From contig CAYXZW010000008.1 in assembly GCA_964469905.1 (NCBI GenBank), positions 1 through 64,000 of the forward strand: 64,000 bases of DNA, read 5' to 3'. The translations under genes and the position numbers were made by a program. The notes under the pieces are model-generated. The model saw nothing but the letters and a program-made list of their open reading frames with translations. It was not told where the DNA came from and ran no database searches. Origin of the DNA: MVRV01 sp964469905. GTDB taxonomy: Bacteria > Desulfobacterota > Syntrophia > Syntrophales > Smithellaceae. This document shows, piece by piece, positions 27,673-37,743 of the stretch (its first letter is position 1; every line of letters starts with the position of its first letter).

Positions 27673-28914
27673 ATGAAAACGGATAAAAACATCAATCCTG
27701 AAAAATATCATATTCTGATTGCCGAAGACAGCAAGGCACAGGTGGCGGCTCTGATAGAAATACTCACCAGCAATGGATATGAAGTAACTGCTGTGGAAAA
27801 CGGCCTGGACGGGCTTTATAAACTTATGGAAATAAAACCAAACCTGATTATCAGCGATATCTGGATGCCGAAAATGAACGGCTTTGAGTTCTGCAAGGCA
27901 ATTAAAACCGATAAGAATTTGCACAATATCCCGGTAATATTGATTACTTCGGTTACCGAAACCAGCAGCATTATCAATGGTTTGGATGCCGGTGCCGACT
28001 TTTTTCTTACAAAACCATACAGTGAAGATGTCCTGCTTGTAAAAGTGGCAGATATCTTATCTGCCGGCAATATTGTGGGTAACGATCGACAGAAGGCGTC
28101 CGTTGAAGTCCGACTGAATGATAAAATTGAAAAGTTTGATCTTGATCCGCAAAAAATTCTGAATTTCTTTATTTCGACTTATGAAAATCTTATCTCTCAC
28201 AACACTAACCTTACTGTGGCCAAGAAGGAGCTGAGAATCTTGAGCGACAATCTGGAGGAGAGGGTACGCGAAAAGACTTTGTTTCTCGAGGAAGCGGAAG
28301 AGTCTTTGCAAAAGAGCCTGCGGAGCCTGAAAAGGACATTTGGCGGTATAGTAAAAGCGCTGGCCGGCACCATTGAAATGAGAGATCCCTATACGGCTGG
28401 GCACCAAAGACGTGTTACTCAACTGGCCTATGCCATAGGAAAAGAAATGGAGTTTCCGAAGGCGCAGCTGGAAGGATTACAGGTTATCGGCCTGCTCCAT
28501 GATATCGGCAAGATAGTAGTGCCGGCGGAAATTTTGAGTCGGCCGGGTGAGCTCAATGAAATTGAGTTCAGTCTTATAAAGTTTCATCCCGAGGTGGGCT
28601 GTAATATCCTGAAGGAAATAGAATTTCCCTGGCCTGTAGCCGATGCTGTTGCCCAGCATCATGAAAGAATTAACGGCAGCGGATACCCGAACAAGATCAA
28701 AGGCAGCGAGATGCTTATTGAGGCTAAAATAATTGCCGTTGCTGAAGTTGTCGAGGCTATGTCTTCACACCGTCCTTATCGGCCTGCGCTGGGCATTGAT
28801 GTTGCCCTGAATGAAATAATAAAGGGCCGGGGTATTTTATATGATGAAGGGGTGGTTGATGATTGTGTCCGCGTCTTTAAAGACAATAGTTTCAGTTTTG
28901 ACGCTGTTAATTGA
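27673..28914 (+). CDS. Response regulator with HD-GYP output
   Basis: About 413 residues: receiver (acceptor Asp in IISDIWMPKMNG), a coiled linker (about 150-225) and an HD-GYP domain with HDIGKI and HHERINGSGYP. Phosphorylation by one of the surrounding kinases would set cyclic-di-GMP hydrolysis. The signature has N where HHExxDGxGYP normally has D, so activity may be altered. ATG 27673 is chosen over ATG 27640; neither has a strong ribosome site. Tandem paralogue of the previous gene. Confidence 0.9.
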   Translation: MKTDKNINPEKYHILIAEDSKAQVAALIEILTSNGYEVTAVENGLDGLYKLMEIKPNLIISDIWMPKMNGFEFCKAIKTDKNLHNIPVILITSVTETSSIINGLDAGADFFLTKPYSEDVLLVKVADILSAGNIVGNDRQKASVEVRLNDKIEKFDLDPQKILNFFISTYENLISHNTNLTVAKKELRILSDNLEERVREKTLFLEEAEESLQKSLRSLKRTFGGIVKALAGTIEMRDPYTAGHQRRVTQLAYAIGKEMEFPKAQLEGLQVIGLLHDIGKIVVPAEILSRPGELNEIEFSLIKFHPEVGCNILKEIEFPWPVADAVAQHHERINGSGYPNKIKGSEMLIEAKIIAVAEVVEAMSSHRPYRPALGIDVALNEIIKGRGILYDEGVVDDCVRVFKDNSFSFDAVN

Positions 28915-28950
28915 CAAGAGTCTGAAGGCAGAAAGTGTGTCCCAGAAGAA

Positions 28951-31395
28951 ATGAGGCGTAATATCTTGGAATCTAATTACTTACAATATCTGACCGACCG
29001 CAAGCAAATGGAGGAAGTGCTGCGGGAAAGCGAGACCAAACTACAGGCAATCTTCGATGCAGTAGGGACAGGGATTCTCATCATCGACAAAGACACTCAG
29101 GTCATTATTGAAGCTAATCCGGCAGCCATGGAGATGACCGGGTTATCCAAAGAGAGCATTATAGGTCATATTTGTCACTCGCTGGTTTGCCCTGCCGAGG
29201 TCGGCAAATGTCCGGTCAAAGATCTTGGTCAAAATATTGATCACTCCGAACGTAAGCTGGCTTGCGCAAAAGGACATCAAAAGGATATTCTAAAAACCGT
29301 TCATCCTATTACCATCGGCGGCCGTGATTGTTTTGTGGAAAGCTTTATTGATATTTCCGACCGCAAGCTCGCCGAGATGGAAATAAAAAAAGCGAAAGAT
29401 GCCGCGGAGGATGCCAAAGCCGCCCAGAGCAGATTTCTCGCTAATATGAGCCACGAAATCCGTACACCGCTGAACGGCATAATCGGCATGATCGATCTCC
29501 TCCTGGATTCCCGGCTTGGCGCCGAACAAAGACAGTTTGCCGAAATAGTCCGGACGAACAGTTTATCACTGTTATCGCTTCTCAATGATATTCTGGATTT
29601 ATCCAAAATTGAGGCGCACAAACTTAATCTGGAAAAGCTCGATTTCAACCTGCGTGTTACCCTGGAGGACATTGCCGATCTGGTTGCCATCAGTGCCCAG
29701 GAAAAAGGATTGGAGTTAACCGCCCTGGTCGAACCGGATGTGCCGTATCTTCTGCGAGGCGATCCCGGACGCCTGCGTCAGGCCATTATCAACCTGGCCG
29801 GCAATGCCGTAAAATTCACCCAAAAGGGAGAAGTATCCATTCGATTATCGCGTCTGGCAGAAGACGAACAGACCGTCACACTTAATTTTGCCATCAGCGA
29901 CACGGGTATTGGCATTCCCCAGAATCGGGTTGAAGCTCTTTTTACCCCTTTTGTTCAGGTGGACAGCTCTACTACACGTAAATACGGCGGGACGGGACTG
30001 GGACTGGCAATTTCCCGACAGTTGGTCGAGCTGATGGGCGGCACAGTTGGTTGTGTGAGTGAAATCGGCAAAGGTTCCACCTTCTGGTTTACTGCCATCT
30101 TCGAAAAACAACCCCAAACCGCTTTTATTGCGGAGGAAACATTTGCGGGTATCAGTTCGGTGAAAGTACTGGTAGTGGACAATCACGCCACCAACAGGAT
30201 GCTGGCGGTTAATCTGCTCAAAGGCTGGAAATGCCGACCCGGCGAAGCGGAGGATGGTAAATCCGCACTGGTAGCGCTCCGCAGAGCCGTGCAGGAAAAA
30301 GATCCATACCAGGTGGCTCTTCTGGACATGGTAATGCCGGAAATGGGCGGCTACGAACTGGGCCGCCTGATCAAAGAAGACAAAGAACTAAGTAATACGC
30401 GGATCATTATGATGACCTCACTGGATAAAAGTCATGATGGGGCACGCCTGGCCAGTATCGGTTTTGCCGGATATTTGACAAAGCCGATCCGGCAATCGTA
30501 TCTTTATGATGCCATTGCTCTGGCTATGGCCAGCGCTGAACGCGGGATAGATGGAGGGTCGGAAGATATTATAACCCGGCACACAATAGCCGAGTCGCAT
30601 TGGACAGGAAAGAGGATTCTGGTGGCTGAGGACAACCTAACCAGTCAGGGTGTTGCACTTGTCCTATTGGAACATCTTGGATTTAAGGCCGATGCCGTCG
30701 CCAATGGCGCCGAGGCAATTCATGCACTGCGGAATATTCCCTACGATCTGGTTCTTATGGACTGCGAAATGCCCGAAATGGACGGCTACGAAGCCACCCG
30801 TCGTATCCGCAAGACCGAAACAGATGTGCTGAATCCTGCTATCCCGATTATTGCCCTGACTGGCCATGCGCTGGCGGACGACCATGACAAATCGCGGCGA
30901 GCCGGGATGGACGATCATCTGGACAAACCAGTGCAGTTAAAACAACTTTCGGAGATGCTGTCCCGCTGGCTTAAAAAAACTAACGGCAAAGAAAAAAATC
31001 CGGAGAGGGCGCGCGGTTTATTTGAGGTTGATGCGCCGGAAGAAGAATTGATTTTTTTTAGCGAACAGGAAATGATGGAGAGGTTAATGGATGACGAAAA
31101 AATGGCCAGAATAATTATTGCCGGATTTATTGAGGATGTACCTAGGCAGATAGATATTCTGAAGGTATGTCTGGAGCAGGGAGATATTGCCGGCGCCCGC
31201 AGACAGGCCCATTCCATCAGGGGTGCGGCAGCCAATGCCGGAGCGCAGTCTCTGATCAAATCGGTTAAAGTAATACAGCAGTTCCTTGAAAAGAAGGATT
31301 TGCACGAAGCCACCGTCTTATTTCCACGGCTCGGGGAGCATCTGGATCTGTTTAAAACTGCAGTGGGAAAATCACAGTGGTTAAAACTGCCTTAA
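28951..31395 (+). CDS. Soluble hybrid kinase, PAS-HisKA-HATPase-REC-REC-Hpt
   Basis: An 814-residue phosphorelay protein of the BarA/ArcB type without a membrane anchor. PAS (about 25-135) contains a Cys set (ICHSLVCPAEVGKCPVKDLG) seen in some redox- or metal-responsive PAS domains. HisKA H168 (NMSHEIRTPLNG), HATPase (GTGLGLAIS), REC1 with D459 (LLDMVMPEMGG; first pocket residue pair reads DN), REC2 with D604 (MDCEMPEMDG), C-terminal Hpt with H754 (QAHSIRGAAANAG). The Hpt can hand phosphate to an external receiver; the receiver-only gene 12 bases downstream is the obvious acceptor. Confidence 0.93.
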   Translation: MRRNILESNYLQYLTDRKQMEEVLRESETKLQAIFDAVGTGILIIDKDTQVIIEANPAAMEMTGLSKESIIGHICHSLVCPAEVGKCPVKDLGQNIDHSERKLACAKGHQKDILKTVHPITIGGRDCFVESFIDISDRKLAEMEIKKAKDAAEDAKAAQSRFLANMSHEIRTPLNGIIGMIDLLLDSRLGAEQRQFAEIVRTNSLSLLSLLNDILDLSKIEAHKLNLEKLDFNLRVTLEDIADLVAISAQEKGLELTALVEPDVPYLLRGDPGRLRQAIINLAGNAVKFTQKGEVSIRLSRLAEDEQTVTLNFAISDTGIGIPQNRVEALFTPFVQVDSSTTRKYGGTGLGLAISRQLVELMGGTVGCVSEIGKGSTFWFTAIFEKQPQTAFIAEETFAGISSVKVLVVDNHATNRMLAVNLLKGWKCRPGEAEDGKSALVALRRAVQEKDPYQVALLDMVMPEMGGYELGRLIKEDKELSNTRIIMMTSLDKSHDGARLASIGFAGYLTKPIRQSYLYDAIALAMASAERGIDGGSEDIITRHTIAESHWTGKRILVAEDNLTSQGVALVLLEHLGFKADAVANGAEAIHALRNIPYDLVLMDCEMPEMDGYEATRRIRKTETDVLNPAIPIIALTGHALADDHDKSRRAGMDDHLDKPVQLKQLSEMLSRWLKKTNGKEKNPERARGLFEVDAPEEELIFFSEQEMMERLMDDEKMARIIIAGFIEDVPRQIDILKVCLEQGDIAGARRQAHSIRGAAANAGAQSLIKSVKVIQQFLEKKDLHEATVLFPRLGEHLDLFKTAVGKSQWLKLP

Positions 31396-31407
31396 AAGAG
31401 GAGAAAT

Positions 31408-31809
31408 ATGATCATGAAAGTACTTATCGCTGAAGATGATTTTACCGGCCGGTTGACACTGCAGAAGCTTCTTGCCGCATACGGGGAATGTCATATTGCC
31501 GTCAATGGTCTGGAGGCTATGGAGGCATTCGGAAACGCCCTGAAGGAAGGACAGCCTTATGATCTGATTTGCCTGGATATTATGATGCCGGAGCTGGACG
31601 GACACAAGGTGCTCCAGAGAATCCGGCAACTGGAAGAAGAAAAGGGTATCAATTCCAGCAATGGTGTTAAAATAATTATGACGACAGCACTGGATGATCC
31701 TGTAAATGTAGTAGCAGCTTTTAAATCACTCTGCGACGCATACCTTGTCAAACCGGTGAGCAAAGCAAAGCTGCTCGATTATCTTCGATCCTTTGGTTTG
31801 ATTAGCTAA
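31408..31809 (+). CDS. Single-domain response regulator
   Basis: A 133-residue receiver: AEDD, acceptor Asp in CLDIMMPELDGH, T in MTTALDD, K in YLVKPV. GAGGAG precedes ATG 31408; ATG 31414 is equally possible. Lies directly after the REC-REC-Hpt kinase and before a REC-first kinase, so it may be the terminal acceptor of the former. No output domain. Confidence 0.9.
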   Translation: MIMKVLIAEDDFTGRLTLQKLLAAYGECHIAVNGLEAMEAFGNALKEGQPYDLICLDIMMPELDGHKVLQRIRQLEEEKGINSSNGVKIIMTTALDDPVNVVAAFKSLCDAYLVKPVSKAKLLDYLRSFGLIS

Positions 31810-31830
31810 AGGGTCTCTCAGGAGCAAAAG

Positions 31831-34800
31831 ATGTTTAAACCACTGCGGGTTCTAATTATTGAAGATATCGAAGATGATGCCTTGCTGCTGATTCGCTCTC
31901 TTCAAAAGGGCGGATACGATCCCGAATATTTGCGGGTGGAAACGGCGGCAGCCATGTCCGAAGCCCTGCGGGCAAAACAGTGGGATATTATTCTGTGCGA
32001 CTATCATCTGCCGAATTTCAATGCTCTTGAGGCTATTGCTCTGTTAAAGAAAACAAAACTTAGTATACCCCTTATCTTAATTTCCGGCAACATTAGTGAA
32101 GAGATGGTCTTGGAATGCCTGCACCAGGGTGCCCGTGATTACATCAGCAAGGGAAATATGCTCCGGCTGATACCGGTTATTCAAAGGGAAATGGCAGTGT
32201 CGGAAGAAAAAAATTTACACAGGCAGGCGATGCACGACGCTCGCGAACGGTTAAAAGAATTGCAGGCATTCTTCAATTTGGCAAAAATCAATGAAAAAGA
32301 AGACATCACCCTGGACAAACTGTATCAGGAACTGGTGGACATCCTGCCGAACAGCTGGCAGTACCCGGAGGTTACCTGCGCCAGAATCGTGAAGGTTGAC
32401 AGCGAGTTTCGTACCAAAAACTTCTCAAAAACCCACTGGATGCAATCAGCGCCCATCAAAGTGAAAGGAGCTGTGGCGGGGAGGATCGAGGTCGGTTATC
32501 TTGAGGAAAGGCCGCAAGCGGACGAGGGTCCATTCCTCAAAGAAGAGCGAATGCTCATAAATGCTATTGCTGAGCGGACAGGGCGCATCACCGAGCGCAA
32601 GCTTACGGAAAACGAGCTTATCATTGCGGAGTCAACCTACAAGAATATCTTCCTCAATTCGCAAATCGGCATCTTTCGGACAGACTTGCAAACAGGGATT
32701 ATACTGGAGGCGAACGATACCGTTGCTCGGGTTATCGGCTATCCGGACAGAGCTGCGTTACTGGCCGATCCCTTCAGCATTGCGGAGAGGTATGTCGATC
32801 GCCACGACCGGGAAAAGATGATCTCTCTGCTGCAGGCTTCCGGTGAAATTAAAAACTTCGAAACGCGTTTCCGGAGAAATGACGGGTCGATAATTTGGAT
32901 GCGCTTTTCCGCCAAGCTTGTCCGGGAGAAGGGCTGGATTGAGGGAGTTGCTGAAGATATCACCGACCGCAAACGGGCGGAGGATCAGCTGCGGGAAAGT
33001 GAAGAAAATTTGCGAAAATCACAGCGCATCGCCCATTTGGGCAGTTGGTCTTTGGACCTCGCGAGTAATCAGGTCGTTTGGTCTGATGAACTATACAAAA
33101 TGTATGGCTTTAACTCGACACTCCCTCCGCCACCATACACCGAACACAAGAAACTGTTTACCGAGAAGAGTTGGGAAATATTGTCCGCTGCTCTCAGCAA
33201 CACAGCAGCTACAGGAATACCTTACGAACTGGAGCTGGAAACTTTGCGGAAAGATGGAAGCCATGGATGGATGTGGGTGCGCGGCGAGACCAGACTTGAT
33301 GCCAGTGGCGCAACTGTCGGACTTTGGGGAGCGGCGCAAGACATAACCGAACGCAAACAGGCAGAGGAGGCAATTAAACTCAATGAATCCCGACTGGAAA
33401 GCCTATTGCGGATAAATCAGCATTCGGCCGAAAATATTCAGGATCTGCTTGATTTCGCTCTTAACGAGGCTATTGTCCTCACCGGAAGCAAAATCGGATA
33501 TATCTATTTCTACGATGATAATAAAAAAGAATTCACACTGAATACCTGGTCCCGGGAGGTGATGCAACAATGCACCGTTACTGAGCCCCAAACAGTGTAC
33601 CAATTGGAAAAGACCGGTATCTGGGGCGAAGCCGTGCGTCAGGGACAGCCCATTGTCGTCAATAATTATGCAGCACCGCATCAGTTAAAAAAAGGAATAC
33701 CCCAGGGCCATGCGCCGCTCCATAAATTCCTGACCGTTCCGGTTTTCAGCGAAGGCCATATTGTAGCGGTGGTGGGCGTGGCCAACAAACGGGAGAATTA
33801 CGACGATGCGGACATCCGCCAGCTGAATTTAATGATGGATGCTGTGTGGAAGATAGTCCAGCGGCGGCGGACGGGAGAGAAACTGCAGCGATTGCTGGAA
33901 AGATTCGATATGGCTACTCGAGCCGCCAATCTCGGTGTCTGGGAGTTGGATATTAAAAATGATCGAATGATATGGGATGATCGGATGTATGAACTCTATG
34001 GGCTTAAAAAGGACGATTTCGCTGAAACTTATGAGGCCTGGATTAATAGACTTCATCCGGATGATGTTGCCGGCGTCAGGGACGAGATTTCACAAACACT
34101 AAGAGATGAAAAAAAATATAATACGGAGTTCCGGGTTATTTGTCCTGATGGCGCCATTAAAAATCTCCGGGCTTATGGTAAGGTTTCCAAAGACGCCTCC
34201 GGCCGGCCACTGCGTGTAACCGGCATAAATTATGACGCCACCGAACAAAGGTTGTCTGCTCAAGCGTTGAGAGAAAGTGAGCAAAAGTACCGTTCTCTGT
34301 TTGCGGAAATTATCGAGGGGTTCGCCCTTCACGAAATTATTTGCGATGATCGGGGTAACCCTGTTGACTACCGCTTTTTGGATGTCAATCCGGCCTTTGA
34401 AAAATTAACCGGCTTACATGCTGCTGATGTCATCGGTGAAAATGTTCTGCGGATAATGCCTCAGCTAGAATCATTCTGGATTGAGACCTATGGAAAGGTT
34501 GCCCTGACCGGAGAACCTGTTTCTTTCGAAAATTATGCAAAAGATTTAGATCGTTACTATCAGGTCAATGCCTTTTGTCCGCAAAAAGGCCGTTTTGCCG
34601 TCTTGATTACCGACATCACTGAGCGTAAAAAAATGGAAGTGCAGCTTATCCAATCCCACAAGATGGAAGCCATCGGAACACTGGCCGGTGGCATTGCCCA
34701 TGATTTTAACAATATTCTGGGAGCTATTATCGGTTATGCCGGCATGGCTCAGGAGGAATTACCGGCCGGAAGCGAGGCCGGAGATTGTATTGACGAAATA

Positions 34801-35781
34801 TTCCGGGCGAGTGAAAGAGCCAAAGATTTAGTCGCGCAGATACTTGCCTTCAGCCGTCACAGTGATACCGACAGAAAACCTCTCTTGGTGGTTCCCGTTA
34901 TTAAGGAAATTGTAAAACTTCTCCGCCCCATGCTGCCTTCCACAATCCACATTAAACAGGAAATTAATATACAAGATAAATATATTCTGGCGGATTCGAC
35001 ACAGTTGCACCAGGTGTTGATGAATCTATGCACAAATGCCGCACATGCCATGCAGGAAAAAGGCGGCACATTGACCATCGGACTGAATCAAATTGCGGTT
35101 ACGGAAGATAATTGCTCATTATATGACCAGTTAGAGCCCGGCGCTTACCTGGAACTTCGCGTAGCGGATACCGGCCATGGCATCGACGAGAAAATTCGCC
35201 GTCAGATCTTTGATCCTTTTTTTACCACTAAAAAATCAGGGGAAGGGACGGGGATGGGTCTGTCTGTTGTTCATGGCATTGTTAAAAGCTACGGTGGGAA
35301 CGTCAGCCTGGAAAGCATGACGGGAACCGGAACTACATTTTTCATTTATCTGCCGTTACTTTCCGATCAGAATATCCAGCACACGCCTGAAGTTAAAGCA
35401 GCTCCGATTGGCGGGAAGGAGCGGATTCTCCTCGTTGATGACCAGGAATTTTTGCTCCACATGATGTCCAAGTCATTATCCCGCCTGGGATATCAGGTCA
35501 CAGCGGAGGATAGCTCCTTGGAAGCCCTGAATCTTTTCCAAGCAGATCCCTTTTCCTTTGATCTGGTCATAACCGATCAGACTATGCCTTCTATAACCGG
35601 TGCTGATATGGCCAAATATATGCTGAAAATCAGGCCGGACATTCCGGTAATTCTTTGTACCGGATTCAGCTCCACTGTATCTCACGCGCAGGCCAGATCA
35701 CTGGGAATTAGGGAGTATGTCATGAAACCTGTTGTAATGAGTGAATTTACTGTTCTCATCCGCAAGGTTTTGGAACAATGA
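31831..35781 (+). CDS. Soluble hybrid kinase with receivers at both ends
   Basis: A 1316-residue protein. N-terminal receiver (D57 in LCDYHLPNFNA, with the EDIEDD start typical of REC-PAS kinases), a divergent GAF-like segment (about 140-250), PAS (IFLNSQIGIFRTDLQTG), PAS_3, GAF_2-like domain (about 520-680), PAS_3 (GVWELDIKND), PAS, HisKA with H957 (GGIAHDFNN), HATPase, C-terminal receiver with D1249 (TDQTMPSITG). Its kinase core is closely similar to that of the gene at 8378, and its first PAS to one in the gene at 37744. The N-terminal receiver suggests input from another kinase, so it may act as an integrator. AGGAG lies before the ATG. Confidence 0.92.
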   Translation: MFKPLRVLIIEDIEDDALLLIRSLQKGGYDPEYLRVETAAAMSEALRAKQWDIILCDYHLPNFNALEAIALLKKTKLSIPLILISGNISEEMVLECLHQGARDYISKGNMLRLIPVIQREMAVSEEKNLHRQAMHDARERLKELQAFFNLAKINEKEDITLDKLYQELVDILPNSWQYPEVTCARIVKVDSEFRTKNFSKTHWMQSAPIKVKGAVAGRIEVGYLEERPQADEGPFLKEERMLINAIAERTGRITERKLTENELIIAESTYKNIFLNSQIGIFRTDLQTGIILEANDTVARVIGYPDRAALLADPFSIAERYVDRHDREKMISLLQASGEIKNFETRFRRNDGSIIWMRFSAKLVREKGWIEGVAEDITDRKRAEDQLRESEENLRKSQRIAHLGSWSLDLASNQVVWSDELYKMYGFNSTLPPPPYTEHKKLFTEKSWEILSAALSNTAATGIPYELELETLRKDGSHGWMWVRGETRLDASGATVGLWGAAQDITERKQAEEAIKLNESRLESLLRINQHSAENIQDLLDFALNEAIVLTGSKIGYIYFYDDNKKEFTLNTWSREVMQQCTVTEPQTVYQLEKTGIWGEAVRQGQPIVVNNYAAPHQLKKGIPQGHAPLHKFLTVPVFSEGHIVAVVGVANKRENYDDADIRQLNLMMDAVWKIVQRRRTGEKLQRLLERFDMATRAANLGVWELDIKNDRMIWDDRMYELYGLKKDDFAETYEAWINRLHPDDVAGVRDEISQTLRDEKKYNTEFRVICPDGAIKNLRAYGKVSKDASGRPLRVTGINYDATEQRLSAQALRESEQKYRSLFAEIIEGFALHEIICDDRGNPVDYRFLDVNPAFEKLTGLHAADVIGENVLRIMPQLESFWIETYGKVALTGEPVSFENYAKDLDRYYQVNAFCPQKGRFAVLITDITERKKMEVQLIQSHKMEAIGTLAGGIAHDFNNILGAIIGYAGMAQEELPAGSEAGDCIDEIFRASERAKDLVAQILAFSRHSDTDRKPLLVVPVIKEIVKLLRPMLPSTIHIKQEINIQDKYILADSTQLHQVLMNLCTNAAHAMQEKGGTLTIGLNQIAVTEDNCSLYDQLEPGAYLELRVADTGHGIDEKIRRQIFDPFFTTKKSGEGTGMGLSVVHGIVKSYGGNVSLESMTGTGTTFFIYLPLLSDQNIQHTPEVKAAPIGGKERILLVDDQEFLLHMMSKSLSRLGYQVTAEDSSLEALNLFQADPFSFDLVITDQTMPSITGADMAKYMLKIRPDIPVILCTGFSSTVSHAQARSLGIREYVMKPVVMSEFTVLIRKVLEQ

Positions 35782-35815
35782 AAAAATGAAGAAGGGGAAA
35801 TGATCGGATAAATAT

Positions 35816-37708
35816 ATGAAAAATATTACTGACTATTTTAATAAAACTCAAACTGCTTTGCGCGAAATGACACCGGATGTCGTTGTATTAGATGATCTCA
35901 GTCGTTCAACGGAAAAAGACATGCTGGCCATCGGTGAAAAATTACAGAATTTTCATCAGCAGGCCAGTAAAATTTCCTCCTTGTCAGCAGATGTCGCTCA
36001 GCGCATATCCGGGGATGAAATGAAACCAGTTGTGGAAGGCTTAAATGCTGTTTCCACAATGGTGGAGGGCATTGGAGGCAGTTTTGATGCGGAAAAGGAC
36101 ATCCTCCATGCCATCCTTGTCAATCTTGCTTTGATTCGCGATCCGCTGGTGGAGTTTGGCCGCGTTGTCCGCAATCTGAATATTCTCGGTATCTTTATTA
36201 AAATTGAAATAGCAGGGTTGGGTACCACAGGTATGGCTTTTGGTACGCTTGCCGAACAAGTTCGGCGCATCGCTGCCCTCATCGACACAAAAACAGGCAG
36301 TTTGATTGATAAGACAGACACTTTAATTCCAGCGCTCAATGACAATATTGCTCTGATTGAAAATTATAAATCTCAACAGGAGGGCGAATCCCGTTTGGTA
36401 TTAGATAAAATCAGCAAGGACATGGGGCTGATTTCTCAGAGGAAAGAGCTTTCCGCTGCTACAATTCGGGGCATCGCCGCAAAGTGGCGGCAAACCACAG
36501 CAAGTATCGGTGAAATTGTCCAATCAATGCAATTCCATGACATCACGCGTCAGCGTATTGAGCATTCCTGTGATGCTTTGAAGAACTTACACCAAAGAAC
36601 TGCAGGCTGGAAAAAAGAACGAAGGATTTGGCGTAAGATCTATAATTTGTTCAAAAGTGCCAGGGACAACAATAGCCAAAGCCGATTTCCCGTCGCAAAC
36701 TTAGTTGCGGATACCTGTAATCTGCAACGCGCTCAGTTGCAAAGTGCGAAGAATGATTTTTCCTCGGCCATAGAACGCATTCTCGATAACATGAAAAATG
36801 TTGCTTTTTACGCCGGCACTATATCTGAAGAAATAATGAAAATATCAGGAAAGAAGGAAGGCGAAGAAGGATCGTTTATCGAGGAACTGGAACGAGATGC
36901 CAATAATCTAAGCAATTCTATCGGCACTTTCGCCCTGATCAAGAAAGATTTATCTGCAGCAATGAATACGCTGACCAAAACAGCGGCAGACATGTCCGTA
37001 TACATGAAAGAAATGGAAAAAATCAGCATTGAAATGCAGATACTGGCGTTAAATGCGAGCATTCATGCCGCTCATATCGGTGATCAGGGCGTAGCCCTGG
37101 GCACTTTAGCTGATTCCATTCACGCTCTGGCGGCGCAAACTGACACAATGGTGGTGAAAATTGTTACCAATCTCCGGGAAGCTATTGTTAATGCAGAGAA
37201 GTTGGCAGTAATGGCTGATGCGGCAAATTCAGAGAGTAATAGAATAACAGACCAAATAAAAAACAGCTTGGGTCAAATGCTTCTGCCGCTGAAAACGATT
37301 GATGCAGAAATTGAGACATTGCTCCCGAATATTGACGAATCGGGCAATGCGTTGGCAGCGGATATTCAGGAGTTGATCAGCACCGTCACCATCCATCATA
37401 AAGTAACCTCAGGCATAGAAAGAGTCGAGGCATCTCTGGAAAAAGCCGTAAAAATAATGAAGGTGAAAAGCACTAAAAATATGGTGAGCGATAAAGCTGG
37501 TTTGCTCAAAGATTTGGCATCTCAATATACAATGCAGAGTGAAAGAGAAACGCTTTTATTAGCCGCCGGCATTGCGACGGCTCAGCTTCCTCCTGAGCCT
37601 TTATTGCTAAATGAAGGCGAGGCGATGTTGGCTGAGGGCCAAACGGCAGATGCAAAAGCCTCTGCCGGTAAAGCCGATGATCTGGGCGATAATGTTGAGC
37701 TGTTCTAG
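35816..37708 (+). CDS. Soluble protein with two degenerate MCP-type tips and a CheZ-like DxxxQ motif
   Basis: A 630-residue, almost entirely helical protein with no signal or membrane segment. Two segments resemble the receptor hairpin tip: residues about 119-155 (LNILGIFIKIEIAGLGTTGM, then FGTLAEQVRRIA) and about 402-445 (EMQILALNASIHAAHIGDQG, then LGTLADSIHALA). Both lack the usual N-A-A-I-E-A-A-R-A-G-E consensus in part. Between them is QFHDITRQRIEH, with D242 and Q246 spaced as the catalytic Asp and Gln of CheZ (QDFQDLTGQ). It could therefore be a receptor-like scaffold carrying a CheY-phosphatase helix. No CheZ, CheC or CheX is otherwise present in the window. Function is inference; the motifs are seen. 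Confidence 0.8.
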   Translation: MKNITDYFNKTQTALREMTPDVVVLDDLSRSTEKDMLAIGEKLQNFHQQASKISSLSADVAQRISGDEMKPVVEGLNAVSTMVEGIGGSFDAEKDILHAILVNLALIRDPLVEFGRVVRNLNILGIFIKIEIAGLGTTGMAFGTLAEQVRRIAALIDTKTGSLIDKTDTLIPALNDNIALIENYKSQQEGESRLVLDKISKDMGLISQRKELSAATIRGIAAKWRQTTASIGEIVQSMQFHDITRQRIEHSCDALKNLHQRTAGWKKERRIWRKIYNLFKSARDNNSQSRFPVANLVADTCNLQRAQLQSAKNDFSSAIERILDNMKNVAFYAGTISEEIMKISGKKEGEEGSFIEELERDANNLSNSIGTFALIKKDLSAAMNTLTKTAADMSVYMKEMEKISIEMQILALNASIHAAHIGDQGVALGTLADSIHALAAQTDTMVVKIVTNLREAIVNAEKLAVMADAANSESNRITDQIKNSLGQMLLPLKTIDAEIETLLPNIDESGNALAADIQELISTVTIHHKVTSGIERVEASLEKAVKIMKVKSTKNMVSDKAGLLKDLASQYTMQSERETLLLAAGIATAQLPPEPLLLNEGEAMLAEGQTADAKASAGKADDLGDNVELF

Positions 37709-37743
37709 GTAGGAATTGTGAAAAGTTACACAGGTGGCAACAT

